From contig JAFNVH010000056.1 in NCBI GenBank assembly GCA_017379895.1, forward strand, positions 1 to 50,460: DNA of 50,460 nucleotides, written 5' to 3'. The DNA is from Rikenellaceae bacterium. Its GTDB lineage: Bacteria; Bacteroidota; Bacteroidia; Bacteroidales; Rikenellaceae. A program made the translations under genes and the position numbers. Shown piece by piece: positions 1 to 6,915 of this stretch. Position 1 is the stretch's first letter; the number at the start of each line of letters is the position of its first letter. The notes under the pieces were generated by a model. It made no database searches, was not told where the DNA came from, and saw only the letters and a list, made by a program, of their open reading frames with translations.

Positions 1-385
1 CAGCACGGTCTATGCCGATACGCTTCTTGAAACTCTCGTTATCTTTATCAAATGCACCGAGCAGTGTTTCATACTCTGTTCCTATTCCTTGATAGGCATT
101 GCGTACCATTTCGGCAGTAACATAGGCTTCTCTATCCGAGATGCGTTGATAATGCTTGATGATTTGAGCCTTGATGTTATCCAAAGCCAAATTGATGTCT
201 CTTGATTCTTTGCTCTTGCCTTTGGCTCGATTGCCTTTGGCATCCCACATTGTTTTTGCAATGGTCTGTTTGCAACTGAATTGTGCCACCGAGCCATTGA
301 TTGTAACTCGTCCCATAATAGGGACAATACCGTTTTTCTCCTTGCTTCCGTTCACGTAGAACAGCACCTTAAATGTACTTCGCAT
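1..385 (-). CDS. Tyrosine recombinase/integrase, N-terminal part (cut by window edge)
   Basis: The minus strand is open from an ATG at 383-385 to the window edge, giving 128 codons beginning MRSTFKVLFYVNGSKEKNG. This matches the arm-type DNA-binding N-terminus of Bacteroidales phage-type integrases: a beta-rich start, then NGSVAQFSCKQTI, MWDAKG, and a helical stretch (LDNIKAQIIKHYQRISDRE) that leads into the SAM-like core-binding domain. The catalytic R-H-R-Y domain lies outside the window, so activity cannot be judged. Such enzymes integrate and excise conjugative or mobilizable elements and usually sit at one end of the element, reading inward. The codons look more A/T-rich than in the neighbouring genes, which fits acquired DNA. 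A TAnnTTTG box lies 20 nt upstream. The family call is confident; the type of element is unknown. Confidence 0.85.
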   Translation of the reverse strand, partial: MRSTFKVLFYVNGSKEKNGIVPIMGRVTINGSVAQFSCKQTIAKTMWDAKGNRAKGKSKESRDINLALDNIKAQIIKHYQRISDREAYVTAEMVRNAYQGIGTEYETLLGAFDKDNESFKKRIGIDRA

Positions 386-654
386 AATCTAATTCTTTTT
401 GGTTACAAAATTAGTTATCAGCGAGTTGTACATTGTTATGCAGAATGTGGAAGAGAGTAGAAATAAACTCCAACGACCTATAAACGTGCCTCGTTATCAG
501 GTAATGATTTGAAAACCGTCCGCCCTCATTACCTTTCATTTTCTTGCACTATTGCATCTGCGAGGCTTTCATCAAAAGTCCTCATAAGTCATTGAACACC
601 AGTGCCGCCATCATTATTTTCCCTCATTCGTTAGATTTTTCCAGAGATAATTAA
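386..654. other. Non-coding junction between integrase and core operon
   Basis: These 269 bp separate the integrase from the stop codon of the DUF3109 gene. I see no open frame of useful length, no tRNA and no factor-independent terminator. There is a 12-bp AT palindrome (ATAATTAATTAT, 647-658) over the DUF3109 stop codon and an 8-bp direct repeat GATTTTTC at 634-641 and 662-669. Because integrases normally lie close to their attachment site, an att core may be here. It cannot be defined without the other end of the element or an empty-site genome. Confidence 0.4.
406..413 (-). promoter_or_regulatory. Putative -7 box for the integrase
   Basis: On the minus strand this reads TAATTTTG, an exact TAnnTTTG match, ending 20 nt before the integrase ATG. 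No convincing TTG -33 box sits at the expected distance, so the call is tentative. Confidence 0.45.
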
Positions 655-1239
655 TTATTCTGATTTTTCGCTCTCTTTGATATATTCTTCGGCGGCTTCG
701 AGCGCCTTGTAGAACTCCTCGCCAAAGCGACGGGTGATAGGCTCTTTCAGTGCTTTATAAACGGGTACACCCAATTTGCGACCGCACTCCACTGCGTCGC
801 GGCAAACTGACCAACGGTGGTAATTCAGGCCGACGCTGCCATTCGAGAAGTTGACTAATCGAATCGGATATAGGTGGCACGAAATGGGCTTATAGAACGA
901 ACATTTGTTCTCGCGGTAGGCACGCTCGATCGCGCAGAACGTAATGCCGTTCTCCTCGAACGAGTAGGCGCATTCGGCATCGTTGATCAGTGGTGTGCAG
1001 TAGTCGCCATCGTCATCAACCACCATAAAACCCTGTCGTTCAATAGCCTCGATACCTTCGGGCTTCATATAAGGTTTGTAGTTCTCGTACTCCTCTTCGA
1101 GAATGTCTATCTCCTCCATTTCGAGCGGAGCACCTGCATTACCCTCGACGCAGCAAATACCGCGACACTTGCCCAGATCGCACACGAATCCCTCGCGCAA
1201 CAGATCGAGGCTCACGATTTTATCATCAATTTCAATCAT
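655..1239 (-). CDS. DUF3109 family cysteine-rich protein
   Basis: The 194-residue protein matches the DUF3109 family common in Bacteroidota; its function is not established. It carries eleven cysteines: an N-terminal cluster at 20, 25, 29 and 30 (VCDLGKCRGICC), then 81, 90, 102, 113, 121, 146 and 152. The spacing and the ISCHLYP motif recall YkgJ-type zinc or iron-sulfur cluster proteins, so metal binding is a reasonable inference. There is no signal peptide, so it should be cytoplasmic. Its ATG overlaps the ddl stop codon by one base (TAATG), which suggests translational coupling. It is the last gene of the yicC-gmk-nadD-ddl operon. Confidence 0.85.
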   Translation of the reverse strand: MIEIDDKIVSLDLLREGFVCDLGKCRGICCVEGNAGAPLEMEEIDILEEEYENYKPYMKPEGIEAIERQGFMVVDDDGDYCTPLINDAECAYSFEENGITFCAIERAYRENKCSFYKPISCHLYPIRLVNFSNGSVGLNYHRWSVCRDAVECGRKLGVPVYKALKEPITRRFGEEFYKALEAAEEYIKESEKSE

Positions 1240-2225
1240 TATTTCAGTGAGTCTTCAATTACTAAATCGAACATTTCGCCCAGCGACATACCCATCGTAG
1301 CGGCCTGCTTGGGAACGATACTTGCGGCGCTCATACCGGGGATCGTGTTGATCTCAACCATATAGGGCACACCCTCGGGAGTGAGGATAAAGTCAGCGCG
1401 CACTACTCCACTGCAACGACACAGACGATATGCTTCGACTGCCATTTTGCAAATCTTCTCGGCCGACTCTTCGTCGATCGGAGCGGGAGTGATCTCGTCC
1501 GACATGCCGCTCGTATATTTTGCCTCGTAGTCGAAGAAATCCTTTTTTGATACGATCTCGGTCAGCGGGAATATATACTCCTTCTCGCCCAAAATCATCA
1601 GACCGCAACCAATCTCGCGACCCGCGATCATCTCCTCGATCAGCACGTCGTCGCTCTCGCTACGCGCGTAGGCAATAGCGGCCTCGATGTCCTCCTTCTT
1701 TGATACTTTCGTTACGCCGCAGCTGCTACCGCTTGCGTTGGGTTTGATAAATATGGGCAGGCCTAACTTCTCGATAATCTCGTCAGCCGATACGCTCTCG
1801 TTGCGAGTGAGGAAGATCTCGCGAGCAACGGGTACCTTGCCTGCAACGGCGCGCTTAGTCGAGATTTTGTCGAAGGTGATCACCGACGACGCCATACCAC
1901 ACGACGAATAGGGAACGCCCATAATGTCGAGATAGCCCTGCAACTTGCCGTCCTCGCCGGGAGTACCGTGAATGATGATCAGTGCATAGTCGAAGGGCTT
2001 GTGCTGACCGTCGATAGTGATCGAGAAGTCATTCTTATCGACTGCAATCACCTCGCCATTGGCAGTGGTGTGGTTCCAGTTGCGGCCCTGCACATCAACT
2101 ACCGTGATGTCATATTTCGAGTGGTCCATCGCCTGCTCGATTTGCGCCGCGCTGGCGAGTGCAATTTCGCGTTCCGATGAGTCGCCTCCCGAGAGTAAGG
2201 CGATATTTAATTTCTTCATCTTCAA
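1239..2225 (-). CDS. ddl: D-alanine--D-alanine ligase
   Basis: This enzyme makes the D-Ala-D-Ala dipeptide for peptidoglycan, using ATP, in the cytoplasm. The 328 residues are the usual length. Family marks are the N-terminal SGGDSSERE, HGTPGEDG (86-93), the ATP-binding lysine in FIKPNASGSSCGVTKV (around 161), RADF (276-279) and EINTIPGMS (291-299). D278, E291 and N293 are the expected Mg-binding residues. The ATG at 2225 lies 7 bp after the nadD stop; an in-frame ATG two codons later is an equally possible start. The fourth gene of a five-gene operon, it shares one base with the downstream DUF3109 gene. Confidence 0.96.
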   Translation of the reverse strand: MKMKKLNIALLSGGDSSEREIALASAAQIEQAMDHSKYDITVVDVQGRNWNHTTANGEVIAVDKNDFSITIDGQHKPFDYALIIIHGTPGEDGKLQGYLDIMGVPYSSCGMASSVITFDKISTKRAVAGKVPVAREIFLTRNESVSADEIIEKLGLPIFIKPNASGSSCGVTKVSKKEDIEAAIAYARSESDDVLIEEMIAGREIGCGLMILGEKEYIFPLTEIVSKKDFFDYEAKYTSGMSDEITPAPIDEESAEKICKMAVEAYRLCRCSGVVRADFILTPEGVPYMVEINTIPGMSAASIVPKQAATMGMSLGEMFDLVIEDSLK

Positions 2226-2232
2226 ATGTTTT

Positions 2233-3042
2233 CTAAGGATTGTAAATATCTTTGTATCTGAATTCGAGAATCTCCTGAATCAGATCAATATAGTTCTTAG
2301 CTTCGCATTGTGGGTCGATCACCGCCGCACGTTTAAAGTCGTTCAGTGCTGCACCCCACTCGTTGTGGCGATAGTGCCACTCGCCGCGCTCGATATAGTT
2401 CTTAGCGTTGTCAGGATCGACTTCGATCTTCTCGTCTAACTGCTGGCGATAGGCAGCTGCCGACCATAGGTTATTCTGCTTGATATACTTCAAAACACCT
2501 GCGCAAAGCATAGACTGCGCATCGCCGCCCGTTTGGAGCGTACGTCGCACCGATGTCGATGAGTAGTTGTGTTGAGGTGCATCTTCGAGAATGGTTACTC
2601 GATCTGTGAATTTGTCGATCATTTCGCCTTTTCGCGGATAGACAAATATGGGGAAGTTTTCGAGAATATACTCGGGCTCGCGCCAGGTGTCGAGCGTGCG
2701 GATCAGGTCGCCCCCCATCAGTATCGAAAAGCGCATTTCGCTGCCGAAATTCTCGCTCAAATAGCGCAAAGTATTGACCGTGTATGACGGGCGATCGAGG
2801 ATAAATTCAATGGCCGAAGCCTTGATCTGCTCGGGAAAACGCGACGCAGCGCACGCGATTTCAGCCATCTCGAATCGCTGTAATTCGGCGGCCAATTCGG
2901 GTGCTGCTTTATGCGGGTTTTGGGGCGATACGATCAGTATCACCTCATCGCAAAGATTGTGCTCGATGGCATACTCGGCAATGGCAATGTGGCCTCTGTG
3001 GATCGGATTGAACGACCCGAAGTAGAGCATTACATTCTTCAT
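2233..3042 (-). CDS. nadD: Nicotinate-nucleotide adenylyltransferase with C-terminal TPR-like extension
   Basis: Residues 1 to about 193 form a complete NadD, which adenylates nicotinate mononucleotide in NAD synthesis. The nucleotidyl-transferase motif GSFNPIHRGH is at 9-18 and the SSTSVR motif at 161-166. A standard NadD ends near 190-200, but this one continues to 269. Residues 211-245 (DNAKNYIERGEWHYRHNEW onward) have the A/G/Y spacing of one tetratricopeptide repeat, followed by a short helical tail. The reading frame is continuous, so this is a real fusion. The TPR may mediate protein contacts; its role is unknown. It lies 12 bp after gmk and 7 bp before ddl. Confidence 0.93.
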   Translation of the reverse strand: MKNVMLYFGSFNPIHRGHIAIAEYAIEHNLCDEVILIVSPQNPHKAAPELAAELQRFEMAEIACAASRFPEQIKASAIEFILDRPSYTVNTLRYLSENFGSEMRFSILMGGDLIRTLDTWREPEYILENFPIFVYPRKGEMIDKFTDRVTILEDAPQHNYSSTSVRRTLQTGGDAQSMLCAGVLKYIKQNNLWSAAAYRQQLDEKIEVDPDNAKNYIERGEWHYRHNEWGAALNDFKRAAVIDPQCEAKNYIDLIQEILEFRYKDIYNP

Positions 3043-3054
3043 TACCTCAGACGC

Positions 3055-3615
3055 TTATGCGATGAAATTCTTAATCACCTCGATACACTCTGCAACCGCT
3101 ACTTCGAGATCGTCGTTAATGATCTGATGGTCGAACTGAGGCGCTTTGGTCAGCTCGAACGACGCCTTTGCAATTCGTTTCTCAATCACCTCGGGAGCGT
3201 CCGTGCCACGACCTTCCAAACGCTTGCGCAACTCCTCGATCGAGGGCGGCATAACAAAGATCGAGAGCGACTGCTCGCCGAAGATCTCTTTCAGGCGAAT
3301 ACCTCCCATAACATCGACATCGAAAACGATGACGTTGCCTTTGTCCCAAATGCGCTCCATCTCGCTGCGCAGTGTGCCGTAGCAAGTGCCTTTATAGACC
3401 TCTTCCCACTCGACGAATTTATCGGCTGCGACAGCCTCAGCAAACTCCTCGGTCGAAAGGAAGTAGTAATCTACCCCATTCTGCTCGACACCACGCGGTG
3501 CACGGCTCGTAGCCGAGATTGAGAATTCGAGATTCGAGAATTGTTCGAGCAGACGGCGTACGATGGTGGTTTTGCCTGAGCCGCTTGGTGCTGAGAATAT
3601 CAGAAGTTTTCCCAT
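3055..3615 (-). CDS. gmk: Guanylate kinase
   Basis: This enzyme phosphorylates GMP to GDP with ATP. The 186-residue length is normal for bacteria. The P-loop APSGSGKTT lies at 9-17. The GMP-binding region follows, with ISATSRAPR and the GVDYYF segment typical of the family, then FDVDVMGG and the lid region (LEGRGTDAPEVIEKRI). It is the second gene of the yicC operon, 13 bp after yicC and 12 bp before nadD. The yicC-gmk pairing is common in bacteria. Confidence 0.97.
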   Translation of the reverse strand: MGKLLIFSAPSGSGKTTIVRRLLEQFSNLEFSISATSRAPRGVEQNGVDYYFLSTEEFAEAVAADKFVEWEEVYKGTCYGTLRSEMERIWDKGNVIVFDVDVMGGIRLKEIFGEQSLSIFVMPPSIEELRKRLEGRGTDAPEVIEKRIAKASFELTKAPQFDHQIINDDLEVAVAECIEVIKNFIA

Positions 3616-3628
3616 TGTTGCGTAATGT

Positions 3629-4510
3629 TTAGAGCAGGTTTAATACTTGTTCCTTGATCTTCTCCAACTCGTCCTTCATCTGCACAACCAGACGCTGCAT
3701 CTGACTGTCGTTCGACTTCGAGCCGAGGGTGTTGATTTCGCGACCCATTTCCTGTGCGATGAAACCGAGCTTGCGACCGGGAGCCTCCTCGCCTGCTGCT
3801 ACCTCGCGGAAATATTTGCAGTGGTTGGTAAGGCGTACCTTCTCTTCGGTTACGTCGAGCTTCTCGATGTAGAAGATCATCTCCTGCTCCAAGCGGTTGT
3901 TGTCAACCTCGACCTTCAACTGCTCGATAGCCTCACGTATCTTGGTGCGGATAGCCTCGACACGAGCCTTCTCGAAGGGAGTCACAGCCTCTTTGAGAGC
4001 CTCGATCTTATCGACGCGCTGCAACAGGTCAGCAATCAGAATTGCGCCCTCCTGAGTGCGAAAAGCATCGTGCTGTGCAACGGCGCCTGCCACAGCCTCC
4101 ATCAGAGCCTTCTGCTCATCGTCGCTGATGTCGTTGCTGCTTGTTGCCACAACGTCGGGCATACGCATAACCGACTGAATCAATGTCGCGTCGGTCTCAG
4201 CCGAAGAACCAATGCCGTTGTCAGCGCAAATGGCTTTGAGCGCATTGTAGTGGAGTTTGAACAACTCGCCGTTGATCTTCACCGAGCCTTCGTCGACGGT
4301 GGTTTCGGCATTGATGTAAACATCAACCTTGCCGCGCTTTACGGTCTGAGCGACCATATTGCGGATCTCGTACTCGAACGGACGATAGATTGCGGGAAGC
4401 TTGATGCTTAGGTCGAGTTGTTTGCTGTTCAGCGATCGGATTTCGACCGATATTTTTTTGTTTTGAGTAGCGGATTCGGCTTTGCCATATCCGGTCATCG
4501 ATTTGATCAT
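3629..4510 (-). CDS. YicC/YloC family endoribonuclease
   Basis: The 293-residue protein begins MIKSMTGYGKAE, the diagnostic N-terminus of the YicC/YloC family, and ends with the conserved region around LGFIAQEMGREINTLGSKSND. Studied members act as endoribonucleases in RNA turnover; here the activity is inferred from family membership. I chose the ATG at 4508-4510. A frame that extends 33 codons further upstream would run through the promoter box at 4536-4543 and does not resemble the family. It is the first gene of a five-gene operon with gmk next, a common arrangement. Confidence 0.93.
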   Translation of the reverse strand: MIKSMTGYGKAESATQNKKISVEIRSLNSKQLDLSIKLPAIYRPFEYEIRNMVAQTVKRGKVDVYINAETTVDEGSVKINGELFKLHYNALKAICADNGIGSSAETDATLIQSVMRMPDVVATSSNDISDDEQKALMEAVAGAVAQHDAFRTQEGAILIADLLQRVDKIEALKEAVTPFEKARVEAIRTKIREAIEQLKVEVDNNRLEQEMIFYIEKLDVTEEKVRLTNHCKYFREVAAGEEAPGRKLGFIAQEMGREINTLGSKSNDSQMQRLVVQMKDELEKIKEQVLNLL

Positions 4511-4535
4511 AATCAGTGTTTTGTTTTTCTTTTTG

Positions 4536-4543
4536 CAAAGGTA
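4536..4543 (-). promoter_or_regulatory. -7 box of the yicC-gmk-nadD-ddl operon promoter
   Basis: The minus strand reads TACCTTTG, an exact TAnnTTTG, 25 nt before the yicC ATG. The -33 region is T-rich but lacks a clean TTG. Confidence 0.6.
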
Positions 4544-4596
4544 CGTCAAAAATCTTATAAAAGACCGTATTTGCGATAAAAAAGTTGATAATCTTG

Positions 4597-4627
4597 TTGT
4601 GAGATCCAAAATAAATTTCTATATTTG
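4597..4627 (+). promoter_or_regulatory. Promoter of the serC-serA unit
   Basis: TTG at 4597-4599, a 20-bp spacer and TATATTTG at 4620-4627 give a full Bacteroidota promoter. Transcription should start near 4631-4634, giving a leader of about 97 nt before serC. Confidence 0.75.
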
Positions 4628-4630
4628 TAG

Positions 4631-4678
4631 ACCGCAGAGAAAGAAAAAAATTACTTACAGTTTGAAATTGACTGCGGT
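4631..4678 (+). other. Possible stem enclosing the serC 5' leader
   Basis: ACCGCAG (4631-4637) and CTGCGGT (4672-4678) are perfect 7-bp complements. The left arm falls almost exactly at the predicted transcript 5' end. A competing pairing, CAGT (4658-4661) with ACTG (4671-4674), shares bases with the right arm, so two alternative folds are possible. No T-tract follows. Confidence 0.35.
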
Positions 4679-4729
4679 GAATAACCGAAAAATGCTAAAC
4701 TAAATATTTTAAAAACTAACAAGAACGTT

Positions 4730-5803
4730 ATGAAAAAACACAATTTCAATGCGGGACCCTCGATCCTGCCTCGTGAAGTGATTGAAAAGGCAGCAGCAGC
4801 TGTTCTCGATTTTGACGGTATGGGATTGTCGATTCTCGAAATCTCGCACCGAAGCAAAGAGTTCGACGCAGTGATGGATGATGCAGTGGCATTGTTCCGC
4901 GAGCTGATGAATATCCCCGAAAATTACAAGGTTATCTTTGTTGGTGGTGGTGCATCGACGCAGTTCTTCCATATCCCCTACAACTTCCTCGAAACTAAGG
5001 CTGGCTATATCAATACGGGCGTTTGGTCGAAGAAGGCTATCAAGGAGGCTAAGAACTTTGGTGAGGTTAAGGTGTTGGCTACCTCGGAGGATCGCAACTT
5101 TAACTATATCCCTAAGAACGTGGAGATTCCCACTGATTTGGACTATCTGCACATTACTACCAACAACACCATCTACGGTACGGAGTATCACACCGATATC
5201 GACTGCCCAGTTAATCTGATCGCAGATATGAGTTCGGATATACTGAGCCGTCCGGTTGATGTCACCAAGTACGCTATGATCTACGGTGGCGCACAGAAGA
5301 ACCTCGGCCCCGCAGGTGCTACCTTCGCAATTATCCGCGAGGATATCGTTGGTAAGGTGTCGCGCGCACTGCCCTCGATGGTTGATTATCGCAACCATAT
5401 GGATAACAATTCGATGTACAACACTCCTCCCGTATTCCCTGTATATGTAATCCGCGAAACCTTGAAGTGGATCAAGAGCATCGGTGGTGTTGAGGAGATA
5501 TATCGTCGCAATAAGGAGAAGGCTGATCTGCTCTATGCTGAGATCGATCGCAACCCGTTGTTCCGCGGTACAGCCGAGAAGGAGGATCGTTCGTTGATGA
5601 ACATCTGCTTCGTTATGAATCCCGAGTATGAGGCATTGGCTCCCGAGTTTATGGAGTTTGCTAAGGCTCGCGGTATGGTCGGCATTAAGGGTCATCGCTT
5701 GGTTGGTGGTTTCCGCGCATCGTGCTACAATGCTCTGCCGAAGGAGAGCGTCGAGGCTTTGGTTGCAACAATGCAGGAGTTCGAGAAGTTACATGTAAAA
5801 TAA
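4730..5803 (+). CDS. serC: Phosphoserine aminotransferase
   Basis: SerC converts 3-phosphohydroxypyruvate and glutamate to O-phosphoserine with pyridoxal phosphate; it is the second step of serine synthesis. The 357 residues match the family length. It begins [10 protein letters not shown], as SerC proteins do, has the cofactor-phosphate loop GGGAS (72-76) and carries the PLP lysine at K190 in [11 protein letters not shown]. The C-terminal [18 protein letters not shown] motif binds substrate in this family. It opens the serine operon behind a full promoter and a 97-nt leader, with serA 111 bp downstream. Confidence 0.97.
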   Translation: MKKHNFNAGPSILPREVIEKAAAAVLDFDGMGLSILEISHRSKEFDAVMDDAVALFRELMNIPENYKVIFVGGGASTQFFHIPYNFLETKAGYINTGVWSKKAIKEAKNFGEVKVLATSEDRNFNYIPKNVEIPTDLDYLHITTNNTIYGTEYHTDIDCPVNLIADMSSDILSRPVDVTKYAMIYGGAQKNLGPAGATFAIIREDIVGKVSRALPSMVDYRNHMDNNSMYNTPPVFPVYVIRETLKWIKSIGGVEEIYRRNKEKADLLYAEIDRNPLFRGTAEKEDRSLMNICFVMNPEYEALAPEFMEFAKARGMVGIKGHRLVGGFRASCYNALPKESVEALVATMQEFEKLHVK

Positions 5804-5813
5804 ATTAACGACG

Positions 5814-5889
5814 GGAAGGGCTCAACTATGGGATACGAATGGAGTGCAAATACGTTTGCCAAAAAGAGTGTTACACGAGAGGCTCTTCC
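5814..5889 (+). other. Possible structured RNA in the serC-serA gap
   Basis: Bases 5814-5822 (GGAAGGGCT) can pair with 5881-5889 (GGCTCTTCC) over 9 bp with two G-U pairs. They enclose a small hairpin, GCAAA-TACG-TTTGC, around 5846-5859. A TACGTTTG sequence (5851-5858) inside it also matches the -7 promoter box, so the segment could be a secondary promoter for serA instead. Confidence 0.3.
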
Positions 5890-5914
5890 GATTACCTATT
5901 ACTATTCACTGAAT

Positions 5915-6844
5915 ATGGCAAAGAAAGTTTTGGTGGCGACCGAAAAGCCGTTCGCCAAAAAAGCAGTAGATGGCATTCGCGAGGTTGTCGAGAAGGCTGG
6001 CTACGAACTGAAAATGCTTGAAAAATATACCGATAAAGCCGAACTCCTGGAGGCAGTGGCTGATGTCGATGCGTTGATTATTCGCAGCGACAAGGTTACG
6101 TCGGAGGTGTTGGCTGCGGCTCCCAATTTGAAGATCGTCGTACGTGCAGGTGCAGGTTATGACAATGTTGATTTGGAGGCAGCGACCGCACGTGGCGTGG
6201 TGGTGATGAACACTCCCGGTCAGAATGCTAATGCTGTAGCAGAACTTACGATCGCAATGATGGTATTTATGGCACGTAACGGTTTCAATCCCGGTACGGG
6301 TATGGAGTTGCGTGGCAAGCGACTGGGTATCGTTGCTTATGGCGCTATTGGTCGCATTGTGGCTGACATAGCTGACGGCTTCGGTATGTATGTTCACGTC
6401 TATTCGCGCCCGAATCCCAATAAGGTGCGCCTATATGCAAAGCATTTGCGTCGTGACGACTCGCTCGAACAGATGTTCGCGGAGAGCAACTTCGTTTCGT
6501 TGCATATGCCCGCTACGGCCGACACTAAGGGTATGATCGGTTACGACCTTATCAAGTTGATGCCTGCCGGTGGTGTTCTGGTGAATACGGCCCGCAAGGA
6601 GCTGATTGACGAGGAGGGTCTGATCCGTGCCTTCGAGGAGCGTTCGGATTTGAAGTATGTCACCGACATTACTCCCGTTCGTATCGAGGAAATGAAGGAG
6701 AAGTTTGGCAATCGAGTATTCGCTACTCCCAAGAAGATGGGTGCCGAGACTGCTGAGGCGAATATCAATGCAGCAGTTGCAGCAGCGACGCAGATTGTCG
6801 GTTTCTTCGAGAAGGGCGATGTGCAGTTCCAAGTAAACAAATAA
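5915..6844 (+). CDS. serA: D-3-phosphoglycerate dehydrogenase, short form
   Basis: This enzyme oxidizes 3-phosphoglycerate to phosphohydroxypyruvate with NAD, the first step of serine synthesis. I chose the ATG at 5915 because the product then starts MAKKVLVATEKPFAKKAV, like Bacteroidales homologs; an in-frame ATG at 5828 would add 29 unlike residues. The 309-residue protein has substrate- and NAD-binding domains but no C-terminal ACT domain. R78-G81 (RAGAG), the NAD loop AYGAIG (141-146) and catalytic R227 (NTARKE) are visible. Where most relatives have the catalytic His of TPHxGA, this one has TPKKMGA (271-277). A Lys variant is known from Bacteroidales-type and Entamoeba enzymes. The missing ACT domain makes classical serine feedback unlikely. 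Confidence 0.94.
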   Translation: MAKKVLVATEKPFAKKAVDGIREVVEKAGYELKMLEKYTDKAELLEAVADVDALIIRSDKVTSEVLAAAPNLKIVVRAGAGYDNVDLEAATARGVVVMNTPGQNANAVAELTIAMMVFMARNGFNPGTGMELRGKRLGIVAYGAIGRIVADIADGFGMYVHVYSRPNPNKVRLYAKHLRRDDSLEQMFAESNFVSLHMPATADTKGMIGYDLIKLMPAGGVLVNTARKELIDEEGLIRAFEERSDLKYVTDITPVRIEEMKEKFGNRVFATPKKMGAETAEANINAAVAAATQIVGFFEKGDVQFQVNK

Positions 6845-6857
6845 TTAACTACCAATA

Positions 6858-6895
6858 TGCGCTGTGGGTTGAGGAGAAACTCGACCTGCGGCGTA
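6858..6895 (+). other. 16-bp RNA hairpin between serA and the DUF1015 gene
   Basis: By hand pairing, 6858-6873 folds onto 6880-6895 through a GAGAAA loop with 16 consecutive pairs, five of them G-U. The G-U pairs would be A-C mismatches on the other strand, so the fold is specific to the serC-serA transcript. No T-tract follows, so it is not a normal terminator. Confidence 0.5.
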
Positions 6896-6915
6896 ACCTT
6901 AAAACACAAAAAACA

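Noticed and set aside
634-669. Direct repeat GATTTTTC (634-641 and 662-669) as an attachment core
   Set aside because: Eight A/T-rich bases recur by chance, and the second copy is inside the DUF3109 coding end; without the other element end it cannot be called.
3647-4411. A 254-codon plus-strand open frame antisense to yicC
   Set aside because: It has no promoter or family resemblance and mirrors the codon bias of yicC on the other strand.
4709-5695. A 328-codon minus-strand open frame antisense to serC
   Set aside because: serC has family-wide motifs on the plus strand; the frame is low in recognisable sequence and is a shadow of codon usage.
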